From contig JBBTVY010000003.1 in assembly GCA_038063055.1 (NCBI GenBank), positions 1-63,147 on the forward strand: a stretch of DNA of 63,147 nucleotides, given 5' to 3'. This document shows, in pieces, positions 22,953 through 30,477 of this stretch. A model generated the notes under the pieces. That model made no database searches. It saw nothing but the letters and a program-made list of their open reading frames with translations, and was not told where the DNA came from. How positions within the stretch are numbered: position 1 is the first letter of the stretch; every line of letters starts with the position of its first letter. This DNA is from JACQKT01 sp038063055 (GTDB lineage: Bacteria; Patescibacteriota; Minisyncoccia; UBA6257; 2-01-FULL-56-20). The translations under genes were made by a program, and so were the position numbers.

Positions 22953-24830
22953 ATGTTCTCCAGGCGCAAAAAAGTTGAATTAGATCTCGAGGAAACGCTC
23001 GGCGACAACTGGGCAAAAGAAAAAGATTTAGAACTGGTGGAAGTTCCGCTTCAAAACGGGCCGATGATTTTGGCCGGTTTTATCGTTTCCTTTCTTGCCA
23101 TTGTTTTGATAGGGAGAACCGCGTTTATCGGCCTCGCGCAGTCCGAACGATATTCGTTGCGTTCGGAATCCAATCAAAATCTTGTCAATCTTCTGCTCGC
23201 GCCACGCGGCTTGATATACGACAGAAACGGAAAACTGCTGGCCGACAACAGGCAGGTTTTTTCGGCGTCGCTCAAAACCGACGAATTCCTGCGCGCCGCG
23301 GATTTACAAAAAGAAACCCTTGACGCCGTCGGCGAAATACTCGGCATACAGCCGAGCGAAGTATGGGATAGGATTGAATCAAGCGATTTGGAAAGGAACA
23401 GAACTTATTTGGTTTTAAGTTCCGACTTGAGCCAGGAAGAAATGGTGAAACTAAAAAGCTTGAACCTGCCGACCCTGGAAGTCGAAAACAGCTTTGAACG
23501 GAAATATACGGGCGGCGAAATATTTTCTTCGGTAATCGGCTACACCGGCCTGGTTTCCGCTTCCGACCTCAAAAACAATCAGGCGCTATTCCCGCAGGAT
23601 TCCATAGGCAGAGGTGGAATCGAGCTTTTTTATGACGGAGTTTTGCGCGGCGTGAACGGGGAAAAAACACAGAAACGCGACGCCCGCGGCAAATTGCTGG
23701 GGAGCGAAGAAGAAAGCAAGCCGTCAATGGGGCAAACGGTTTATCTGACGATAGACGCCGATTTGCAGAAATATTTTTATCAGCGGATGGAGCAGGGGCT
23801 TTTATCCCTTGGCCGCACAAAAGGCGTCGGTTTGGCGATTAATCCCCGGAACGGCGAAATACTCGCCTTGCTCAATTTTCCCGTTTTTGACAACAATCTT
23901 TTAAGCTCGGCGGGCAACAATCAAGGGAAACAGGCGATTTTGACGTCCAGCGACCAGCAGCTTTTCAACCGCGCCGTATCCGGTCTTTATAGTCCTGGTT
24001 CCACCATTAAGCCGCTCGTTGCCACCGCGGCCCTTAAAGAAGGCGTAATCACTCCATCCAAAGAAATTTTCTCTCCGGGCTACATAGACATCCCCAATCC
24101 TTACAAGCCGGACGAGCCCACGCGCTATCTCGACTGGCAATATCAGGGATATGTCAATTTGGCGTACGCCATCGCCAAGTCAAGCGACGTTTATTTTTAT
24201 GAAATCGGCGGGGGCGGTCCGGATTCCGCCGGTTTGGGCATTACCCGGCTTCGCCAGTGGTGGCAGAAATTCAATCTGGGCAGTATTACCGGAGTGGATT
24301 TGCCCGGAGAAGCGAAAGGATTTCTTCCGTCGCCCGAATGGAAAGAGAAAAAATACAGCCTTCCGTGGCTTCTCGGCGACACATATAACGTCAGCATTGG
24401 ACAAGGCGATTTGCTGCTTACGCCTATTCAGTTGCTCAATTACATTTCGGCGTTCGCCAACGGCGGGAAAATCTACCAACCGACGGTAAACAAAAACGCC
24501 GAACATAAAGTCATTTCCGACTTGTCATATTTAAATTCGGAGTTCCGGGAGGTGAGAAAAGGAATGCGCCTGGTGGCGACATCGAAGTTAAGCATGGCGA
24601 ATATGCTGGGTGAACTGCCTTTTGCGGTTGAAGGCAAAACCGGCACCGCTCAGGTGAAAAATAACCAGCAGCAAAACGCCTTTTTCGTGGGCTACGCGAC
24701 TTCGGAAAATCCGCAAATCGCCGTTTTGGTTCTCGTCGAAAACTCGCGCGAAGGAAGCTTGAACGCGGTTCCGATAGCGAAGGATGTTTTGAATTGGTAC
24801 TATTGGAACAGGATTAAAAACAGCAAATAG
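22953..24830 (+). CDS. mrdA: Penicillin-binding protein 2 (elongation transpeptidase)
   Basis: 625 residues. A cytoplasmic N-terminus and one span (MILAGFIVSFLAIVLIGRTAF) precede the dimerisation domain with LLAPRGLIYDRNGKLLADN. The transpeptidase domain follows, with SxxK in YSPGSTIKPLVA, SxN read as SSD in AKSSDVYFYEIGG, and KTGTAQ near residue 567. It cross-links peptidoglycan during rod growth. It is last in the mre run; no rodA follows. Its stop codon lies in a 7-base tandem repeat. Confidence 0.95.
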   Translation: MFSRRKKVELDLEETLGDNWAKEKDLELVEVPLQNGPMILAGFIVSFLAIVLIGRTAFIGLAQSERYSLRSESNQNLVNLLLAPRGLIYDRNGKLLADNRQVFSASLKTDEFLRAADLQKETLDAVGEILGIQPSEVWDRIESSDLERNRTYLVLSSDLSQEEMVKLKSLNLPTLEVENSFERKYTGGEIFSSVIGYTGLVSASDLKNNQALFPQDSIGRGGIELFYDGVLRGVNGEKTQKRDARGKLLGSEEESKPSMGQTVYLTIDADLQKYFYQRMEQGLLSLGRTKGVGLAINPRNGEILALLNFPVFDNNLLSSAGNNQGKQAILTSSDQQLFNRAVSGLYSPGSTIKPLVATAALKEGVITPSKEIFSPGYIDIPNPYKPDEPTRYLDWQYQGYVNLAYAIAKSSDVYFYEIGGGGPDSAGLGITRLRQWWQKFNLGSITGVDLPGEAKGFLPSPEWKEKKYSLPWLLGDTYNVSIGQGDLLLTPIQLLNYISAFANGGKIYQPTVNKNAEHKVISDLSYLNSEFREVRKGMRLVATSKLSMANMLGELPFAVEGKTGTAQVKNNQQQNAFFVGYATSENPQIAVLVLVENSREGSLNAVPIAKDVLNWYYWNRIKNSK

Positions 24831-24843
24831 CAAATGGCAAATG
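24823..24843 (+). repeat. Heptanucleotide repeat GCAAAT(A/G)x3 at the PBP2 stop
   Basis: Three units GCAAATA, GCAAATG, GCAAATG overlap the mrdA stop codon. Confidence 0.7.
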
Positions 24844-24887
24844 GCGGCGGGAAAATATAGAACGCGACAAAATAACATAAAATAAAA

Positions 24888-24907
24888 CGCTATGCTATAG
24901 CATAGCG
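24888..24907. repeat. TAGCATAGC palindrome, copy 3 (20 bp, perfect)
   Basis: CGCTATGCTATAGCATAGCG, 17 bases before the first cysteine-rich gene. Confidence 0.8.
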
Positions 24908-24923
24908 GCTCAAACTGACTGAA

Positions 24924-26579
24924 ATGAATCCCGAAACGAAAACCTGCCAAAACTGCAAACAGAACTTCACGATAGAACCGGATGATTTTTCATTTTACGA
25001 ACGGTTGGACCTTCCGCCGCCGACCAGATGCGTTTACTGCCGCTGGAAATACCTTTTGGCATTTTGGGTTTTCGGGAAATTTAGGATTACGAAATCGGCG
25101 CTTAGTGGAAAAAGAATAATCACTGTTCTTCCGGAAAGCGCACCCTTCCCGATTTATGAAAGGGAAGAATTTGTTTCCGATGCCTGGGACCCGCTTGCGT
25201 ACGGGTGCGTGTATGATTCCTCGCGGTCTTTTATCGAACAAGTGGTTAAGCTCCAGTCGGCGGTTCCGCATCCGCACCAGCTCGGCATTAAGAACGTGAA
25301 TTGCGACTGGACAGATGATACATGGGAATCTCGTGAATCTTATCTCACTCGTTCCGCCCTTCTTGTTGAGTTTGTAAGTTATGGCTATCGTATAATTCGG
25401 TGCAAAAACTCGGTTGATATCACGTATTGCTTCGACGCTGAAAATTCCTACGACTGCCTCTATTGTTTCAAGTCATATAACTTAAGGCATTCGTTCAACT
25501 GCCGAGATTGCATTAATGGCGCTTTTTTGTACGATTGCCGAAACTGCCAGGATTGTTTTATGTCCTGGAATTTGCGGAATAAACGGTATTGCATTTTAAA
25601 TCAACAGCACTCAAAGGAAGAGTATTTCAAGAAACTTGAAGAATTCGATCTCAAATCATATAACGCTACAGAACGGCTAAAGAAAGATTTTCATGAGCAT
25701 CTTTCCAAGGATGCCGTTCATCGCGCCGACGATAACGTTCAAACAACCAATTCAAGCGGCAATTTTTTGGCAGAAGATAAAAGTTGCCACTCATGCTATT
25801 TCTTGGAGAAGTCCGAGAATTGCCGCTACTGTTTTCGCGGTTTCGCGAGTAAAGATTGTATTGATATGGTAAGTCCCGTTTCGGAGAAGTCTGCGATAGG
25901 GTGTATGGACCAGTGGGGATATGAAAATACATGCAATCTCTATGCATCATATTGCCGCTACAGCGCTTATCTTGATAATTGCGAAGAATGCGAGAATTGT
26001 TTCGGTTGCGTTGGTTTACGCAAAAAGAAATACTGTGTTTTGAACAAGCAGTACGCGAAAGAAGAATATGAGCGTTTGGTTGCCGATATAAAGCGCGATA
26101 TGAAACAAAGAGGAGAATGGGGAAACTTCTTCCCGCTTTCAGCGGCATACACAGGATACAATTATTCTTTGGCAAATATAATGTTTCCGTTTTCAAAAGA
26201 AGAAGTTTTGGATTTCGGCGCGAAATGGGAGGAAGTACCAGAAGTTCATCATGAAGGTATCGGTGGCGACAATCTGCCAGACAGGATTGACGACGTTAAT
26301 GACGATATTGTTAAGCAGAGAATTATCTGCCCCGAAACAAAACTTAGTTACAATATCGCCCCTCATGAGCTGACATTTTACCGCGAGCATGGAATTCCGT
26401 TGCCGAGACGCCATTTCGACTGGCGGACATTGAATCGTTTCAAGCCGTTCACTTATATGGTCAAACCACAAAGCGGCAAATGCTGTTATTGCGGGAAAGA
26501 AATAGAGCATTATTATGGCCCGGAACTCGGGTTTAAGAAAATAGCGTGCCTTGAGTGTTATCAAAAAGAAATTGCTTAA
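24924..26579 (+). CDS. Cysteine-rich zinc-ribbon repeat protein, paralogue 1
   Basis: 551 residues, no signal peptide, hence probably cytoplasmic. N-terminal ribbon CQNCKQNF...CVYC, CX2C-X24-CX2C as in all six copies. The central core is dense in Cys, Tyr and Asn, in short repeats such as NCRDCINGAFLYDCRNCQDCF. The motif LRNKRYCILNQQ..KEEYF occurs near residue 217, and again as LRKKKYCVLNKQ..KEEYE near 370. This copy diverges at its end: the family C-terminal ribbons are replaced by CPETKLSYNI and a different pair, CCYCGKEIE...ACLEC. I recall such proteins in parcubacteria, sometimes labelled CaiB/BaiF, a label that does not fit. The function is unknown; metal binding is inferred. Confidence 0.8.
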   Translation: MNPETKTCQNCKQNFTIEPDDFSFYERLDLPPPTRCVYCRWKYLLAFWVFGKFRITKSALSGKRIITVLPESAPFPIYEREEFVSDAWDPLAYGCVYDSSRSFIEQVVKLQSAVPHPHQLGIKNVNCDWTDDTWESRESYLTRSALLVEFVSYGYRIIRCKNSVDITYCFDAENSYDCLYCFKSYNLRHSFNCRDCINGAFLYDCRNCQDCFMSWNLRNKRYCILNQQHSKEEYFKKLEEFDLKSYNATERLKKDFHEHLSKDAVHRADDNVQTTNSSGNFLAEDKSCHSCYFLEKSENCRYCFRGFASKDCIDMVSPVSEKSAIGCMDQWGYENTCNLYASYCRYSAYLDNCEECENCFGCVGLRKKKYCVLNKQYAKEEYERLVADIKRDMKQRGEWGNFFPLSAAYTGYNYSLANIMFPFSKEEVLDFGAKWEEVPEVHHEGIGGDNLPDRIDDVNDDIVKQRIICPETKLSYNIAPHELTFYREHGIPLPRRHFDWRTLNRFKPFTYMVKPQSGKCCYCGKEIEHYYGPELGFKKIACLECYQKEIA

Positions 26580-26616
26580 TAGTTTAAAGCTTGTAAAGTT
26601 ATAAAGTTGAAAGAGA

Positions 26617-28413
26617 ATGGAACAAGAAATAAAAAACACTTCGACGAGCTCAGTGCAAGCTTGCCAGAATTGTAAAAAAGATTTCGTCATAGAGCCTGAG
26701 GATTTTGATTTCTACAAAAGGATGAAGGTGCCGCCGCCTACATTCTGCCCGGATTGTCAGATGCAACGCCTGATGATGTGGCGTAACGAACGTTCGCTCT
26801 ATAAACGAAAGGACGAGTCGGGAAAAGATATTATTTCCATTTTTTCTCCGGACAAGCCGTTTAAAGTTCACAGTAAGGATTATTGGTGGTCGGACGAGTG
26901 GAATCCGCTTGATTACGGCAAGGAGTACGATTTTTCAAAGCCGTTTTTTGTTCAGTTCAAAGAGTTGTTGGAGCAAGTGCCGCTAGAACCTCTTTTCAAC
27001 AGAAACGCGGTCAATAGCGATTACTGCAACCATACGGAAGACATGAAAAACTGCTATCTTTCCTTTGCCTGCATTTGGGACGAAAACGTTTCTTATTCGA
27101 GGGGCGCCATGCATTGCAAAGATTCATTCGACATATCTTTAGGGAATAAATGCGAATTGAATTATGAAAGCATAGGCTGCGAAGATTGCTATCGCGTTTT
27201 TTTCAGCAAACACTCCTATGCATGCCGCGATTCGGCGTTTTTGATGGATTGCCGCGGATGTCAGAATTGTTTCGGATGCGTTAATTTGAGGAATAAATCG
27301 TATTACATTTTCAATCAGCCATTCACAAAGGAAGAGTATTTCGAAAAAATCAAAGAATTCAATCTCGGCAGTTTTGAAGCCGTTCAGAAAATTAAAGCGC
27401 AATTTGCGGAACTCTGCGAGAAACAGATTTATCGCTACGCGCACATAATCAACTCGCCGAATTCAACCGGAGAGATTTTGGACAATTGCAAGAACTGCAA
27501 ATGGTGTTTCGACATGGTAGATAATGTCGAGGATTGCAAGTATACGGCGAACGGCGGTTATAATCTCAAAGACACTTACAGCAGTTATGGCGTTGGGGTA
27601 GGGGAGCTTATGTACCAGGCAATCGATACCGGACTCGGCACGTCAATGGTTTCTTCTGTGGTTGTTTTGCGCAACGGCAGGAATGTTTCTTACGCGCTTA
27701 GTTCTTACGGCTCATCGAATACTTTCGGTTGCGTCAGCTTGCGCAACAAGCAGTACTGCATATTGAACAAGCAATACACAAAAGAAGAGTATGAAGAACT
27801 TCTGCCAAGGATAATAAAGCATATGAACGATATGCCATACGTAGATTCGAAGGGAAGAGTATACAAATACGGAGAATTTTTTCCTCCCGAACTGTCACCC
27901 TTCGCATACAACGAAACAATAGCCCAGGAATATTTTCCTTTGGGAAAAGAACAAGCCCTTAATCAAGGCTACAAGTGGAAATACCCGGAACAGAGGAGTT
28001 ACAAGATAACCCTGAAGCCGGAGAATTTGCCGGATAACATAAAAAACGTTGATGATTCCATATTAAAAGAAGTTATTGAATGCCAGCATAACCAAAAGTG
28101 CAATCAACAATGCACGCAAGCTTTCCGCATAATTCCTGACGAATTGTCGTTTTATAAAAGAATGAATCTGACTCTTCCGAGGCTGTGTCCGAACTGCAGG
28201 CATTACGAGCGCCTTAATCAGAAAAATCCTTATAAATTGTGGCACAGAAAATGCCAGTGCGCGGGGGTAAAATCCGAAAATGGAGTTTATACCAATCAAG
28301 TAAAACACCAACATAACGACAACTACTGTCCCAGCGAATTCGAGACATCATATGCCCCGGATAGGCCGGAGATTATTTACTGCGAGCAGTGTTATAACGC
28401 GGAGGTAGTGTAA
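26617..28413 (+). CDS. Cysteine-rich zinc-ribbon repeat protein, paralogue 2
   Basis: 598 residues, 37 bases after paralogue 1 and probably cotranscribed. The ribbon CQNCKKDF...CPDC starts at residue 17 instead of about 8, because the dispersed repeat (26637-26663) adds TSTSSVQA in frame. The cysteine core has CEDCYRVFF, CRGCQNCFGCVNLRNK near residue 225 and FGCVSLRNKQYCILNKQ near 370. The C-terminal ribbons are intact: CNQQCTQAFRI, LPRLCPNCRHYERL, CQCAG, CPSEFETSYAPDRPEIIYC and EQCYNAEVV. The second ribbon after SLYKR has lost its cysteines. Confidence 0.85.
   Translation: MEQEIKNTSTSSVQACQNCKKDFVIEPEDFDFYKRMKVPPPTFCPDCQMQRLMMWRNERSLYKRKDESGKDIISIFSPDKPFKVHSKDYWWSDEWNPLDYGKEYDFSKPFFVQFKELLEQVPLEPLFNRNAVNSDYCNHTEDMKNCYLSFACIWDENVSYSRGAMHCKDSFDISLGNKCELNYESIGCEDCYRVFFSKHSYACRDSAFLMDCRGCQNCFGCVNLRNKSYYIFNQPFTKEEYFEKIKEFNLGSFEAVQKIKAQFAELCEKQIYRYAHIINSPNSTGEILDNCKNCKWCFDMVDNVEDCKYTANGGYNLKDTYSSYGVGVGELMYQAIDTGLGTSMVSSVVVLRNGRNVSYALSSYGSSNTFGCVSLRNKQYCILNKQYTKEEYEELLPRIIKHMNDMPYVDSKGRVYKYGEFFPPELSPFAYNETIAQEYFPLGKEQALNQGYKWKYPEQRSYKITLKPENLPDNIKNVDDSILKEVIECQHNQKCNQQCTQAFRIIPDELSFYKRMNLTLPRLCPNCRHYERLNQKNPYKLWHRKCQCAGVKSENGVYTNQVKHQHNDNYCPSEFETSYAPDRPEIIYCEQCYNAEVV
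26637..26663 (+). repeat. Dispersed CTTCGAC/CTCAG repeat, in frame in paralogue 2
   Basis: CACTTCGACGAGCTCAGTGC followed by AAGCTTG. The same sequence with three changes lies at the same codons of the broken start of paralogue 3 (32638-32664). Confidence 0.8.
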
Positions 28414-28499
28414 TTTTCAATTTTCAAATACCAATTTTCATTGAATTTACAATTATCCAATTTTCAAACTTTTTATTCATTGTTTCATTGAATCATTTA

Positions 28500-28528
28500 T
28501 TGTAAATTGTAAATTGAACATTTATAAT
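28500..28528 (+). promoter_or_regulatory. Leaderless-type promoter of galT
   Basis: TTGTAA at 28500-28505, a 17-base spacer, TATAAT at 28523-28528, then 7 bases to the ATG at 28536. The spacer contains TGTAAAT heptamer repeats (28501-28514). Confidence 0.6.
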
Positions 28529-28535
28529 TGCTGAT

Positions 28536-29549
28536 ATGTCCGAACTACGGCAAGACCTTGTTTCCGGGGATTGGATAATATTGGCCACTGAACGCGCCGA
28601 ACGTCCGCACGAGCTTTTGCCAAAAAAGAAAGTCCGCAAGCCTACGCCGATTTCCAAATGTCCCTTTGAAGACATTAAAAAATCGGGCAACTGGCCACCG
28701 GTAGCGGTTTTTCCCGCCTTTGCTAAAGCTTCGGCGGGCGAGCCCAACGAAAAGAAATGGCGGATAGCGATTATTCCAAATAAATATCCGGCGCTGCGGC
28801 ACGGAAATATATGCGCCACGTCATTCAAAACCGGCCCATATGAAAGATTAAGCGGCATCGGGCGCCATGAACTTGCTGTCACAAGAGACCATAAAAAAAA
28901 CATCGCGCATTTAAGCGAAAAAGAGGCAGTCAAACTTTTCCGAATATTGCAGGAACGCTACCGCGAGCTTAAAAAAGACAAGTGCCTCGTTTATACATCC
29001 ACTTTTTTCAACTGGGGAGAAAGCGCGGGTGCGTCGCTTTATCATCCGCATCTCCAAATGATAACTTTGCCGATAATCCCGCCCCACATAAGTCATTCTT
29101 TGAGCGGTTCTCACGATTATTTCAAAAAACACCGCCGTTGCGTGCATTGCGAGATGCTTGATTTCGAGAAAAAGGACAGAAAAAGGATTATTGCCGAAAA
29201 TTCCGCCGCTTTGGCGGTGGCCCCGTTCGTCTCAAGAGACCCTTTCCAGATAAAAATTTTCCCCAAGGTTCACCAGCCGTATTTTGAAAAAACCGCGCCG
29301 GCTGCAATGAAAGGCGTTGTGTCTGTTTTGCGAACAGTGCTTAAAAAAATCGAAAAGAATCTTGGCGACCCCGACCTGAACTTTTTCATACACACGTCGC
29401 CCCTTAAAAACCAGTTGCGCCATAGGCACTACCACTGGCATATAGAAATATTGCCGAAAATTTCCACGGAAGCGGGGTTTGAGCTCGGCACCGGAGTCGA
29501 AATAAATGTCATTGACTCGGACATAGCCGCCGAGATTGTTAAACGTTAG
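28536..29549 (+). CDS. galT: Galactose-1-phosphate uridylyltransferase family protein
   Basis: 337 residues, HIT-superfamily nucleotidyl transferase. RQDLVSGDWIILATERAERP opens the family. HPHLQ (about 170-174) carries the nucleophilic His. CPFED (about 42) and CVHCEML would be the zinc ligands. HWHIEILPK closes the second HIT half. It exchanges UMP between UDP-glucose and Gal-1-P; relatives act as ADP-sugar phosphorylases, so substrate is not certain. Residues PAFAKASAGEP (near 60-70) are encoded by a palindromic repeat and interrupt a surface loop. Confidence 0.88.
   Translation: MSELRQDLVSGDWIILATERAERPHELLPKKKVRKPTPISKCPFEDIKKSGNWPPVAVFPAFAKASAGEPNEKKWRIAIIPNKYPALRHGNICATSFKTGPYERLSGIGRHELAVTRDHKKNIAHLSEKEAVKLFRILQERYRELKKDKCLVYTSTFFNWGESAGASLYHPHLQMITLPIIPPHISHSLSGSHDYFKKHRRCVHCEMLDFEKKDRKRIIAENSAALAVAPFVSRDPFQIKIFPKVHQPYFEKTAPAAMKGVVSVLRTVLKKIEKNLGDPDLNFFIHTSPLKNQLRHRHYHWHIEILPKISTEAGFELGTGVEINVIDSDIAAEIVKR
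28713..28738. repeat. Palindromic repeat in frame in galT (FAKASAG type)
   Basis: CCCGCC and GGCGGG arms enclose TTTGCTAAAGCTTC. It is read as PAFAKASAG, a peptide I associate with repeat insertions in many candidate-phyla genes (recollection). Confidence 0.65.
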
Positions 29550-29561
29550 AATGCCCGAAAC

Positions 29562-29900
29562 ATGCAAAAGATTTTAAGGCATAAAACAGTCAGTATCGCT
29601 TTTTTACTGAGTTTCTTATTTATCATCGGCGGCTGGCTGTGGGCTTATTTTTCCCTGCGTAAAATCCAACAGCCGTTGATAGTTCATTTCAATAACTCGG
29701 CGGGCATAAACCAAATAGGCGGTCTCGGTGATTTGGCGGCGGTTTCGGCATTTGGAATAGTTTTTTTGATTCTTGATTTTTTGATAAGCTTGGAACTCGA
29801 CGAGAGAGACCGCTTTCTTGGCAAGCTTACGGCCGCAGCCGGATTATTCCTGGCCGTCTTGATTTTTATCGGCTTTGCGGCTATCATAAGCGTGAATTGA
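29562..29900 (+). CDS. Three-span membrane protein, hypothetical
   Basis: 112 residues with spans at about 9-28, 55-74 and 87-108. The loop RKIQQPLIVHFNNSAGINQIGGLGDL recalls DUF1648-like small membrane proteins (IPIHWNxxGxxD), but the match is loose. It starts 12 bases after galT and is probably cotranscribed. Confidence 0.65.
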   Translation: MQKILRHKTVSIAFLLSFLFIIGGWLWAYFSLRKIQQPLIVHFNNSAGINQIGGLGDLAAVSAFGIVFLILDFLISLELDERDRFLGKLTAAAGLFLAVLIFIGFAAIISVN

Positions 29901-29944
29901 TGAGGGTATAGCTAATAGGGTGTAGGGGGTAGAATTAATTCTTT

Positions 29945-29999
29945 CCCTAAACCCTAAACCCTAAACCCTAAACCCTAATGCCAAAATTCGCGGTAATAG
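29945..29999 (+). repeat. (CCCTAAA)x4 repeat plus first bases of rplU, left of the gap
   Basis: Four perfect CCCTAAA units (29945-29972), a partial fifth, then ATGCCAAAATTCGCGG, the start of L21. The whole 55-base stretch is identical to 30100-30154 on the other side of the gap. Confidence 0.9.
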
Positions 30000-30099
30000 N
30001 NNNNNNNNNNNNNNNNNNNNNNNNNNNNNNNNNNNNNNNNNNNNNNNNNNNNNNNNNNNNNNNNNNNNNNNNNNNNNNNNNNNNNNNNNNNNNNNNNNN
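30000..30099. other. Scaffold gap, 100 N
   Basis: Exactly 100 unknown bases, a conventional placeholder. Identical 55-base flanks suggest that the two contigs overlap and that no sequence is missing. Confidence 0.95.
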
Positions 30100-30127
30100 C
30101 CCTAAACCCTAAACCCTAAACCCTAAA
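30100..30127 (+). repeat. (CCCTAAA)x4 repeat, right of the gap
   Basis: Four perfect heptamers followed by CCCTAATG, whose ATG starts rplU. It duplicates the left flank. Confidence 0.9.
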
Positions 30128-30132
30128 CCCTA

Positions 30133-30468
30133 ATGCCAAAATTCGCGGTAATAGAGACCGGCGGCAAACAGTACAAAGTTTCCGCCGGACAAAAAATAAA
30201 AGTTGAAAAATTAAGCGCCAAAGAAGACGGTTCAACTCCGCTCACCGCAGGCGATTCTTTTGTTTTCGACAAGATTCTTTTGGCCGCCGACGGCGACAAG
30301 GTTTCGGTTGGCGCTCCTTATCTCGACGGCGAAAAAGTTTCGGCGAAAGTAATAAAACAGGCAAGGGAAAGAAAGAAAATAGTTTTCCGCTACCATTCCA
30401 AGACCCGCTACAGAAAAAAGAAAGGACATCGCCAGCATTTCACGGAAGTTGAAATCGTAAGCGTCTAA
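30133..30468 (+). CDS. rplU: 50S ribosomal protein L21
   Basis: 111 residues, normal length. AVIETGGKQYKVSAGQKIKVEKL at the N-terminus and FRYHSKTRYRKKKGHRQHFTEVEI at the C-terminus are diagnostic. It binds 23S rRNA early in 50S assembly. rpmA (L27) does not follow, unlike in most bacteria. The same first eight codons appear left of the scaffold gap (29978-29999), probably as the same gene start assembled twice. Confidence 0.97.
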   Translation: MPKFAVIETGGKQYKVSAGQKIKVEKLSAKEDGSTPLTAGDSFVFDKILLAADGDKVSVGAPYLDGEKVSAKVIKQARERKKIVFRYHSKTRYRKKKGHRQHFTEVEIVSV

Positions 30469-30477
30469 CAGAAAATA

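Noticed and set aside
29945..30127. CCCTAAA repeats equal to the plant telomere unit
   Set aside because: They sit between bacterial galT-side genes and rplU, with only four units per side, and fit the general 7-base repeat pattern here. They are not evidence of eukaryotic DNA or a chromosome end.
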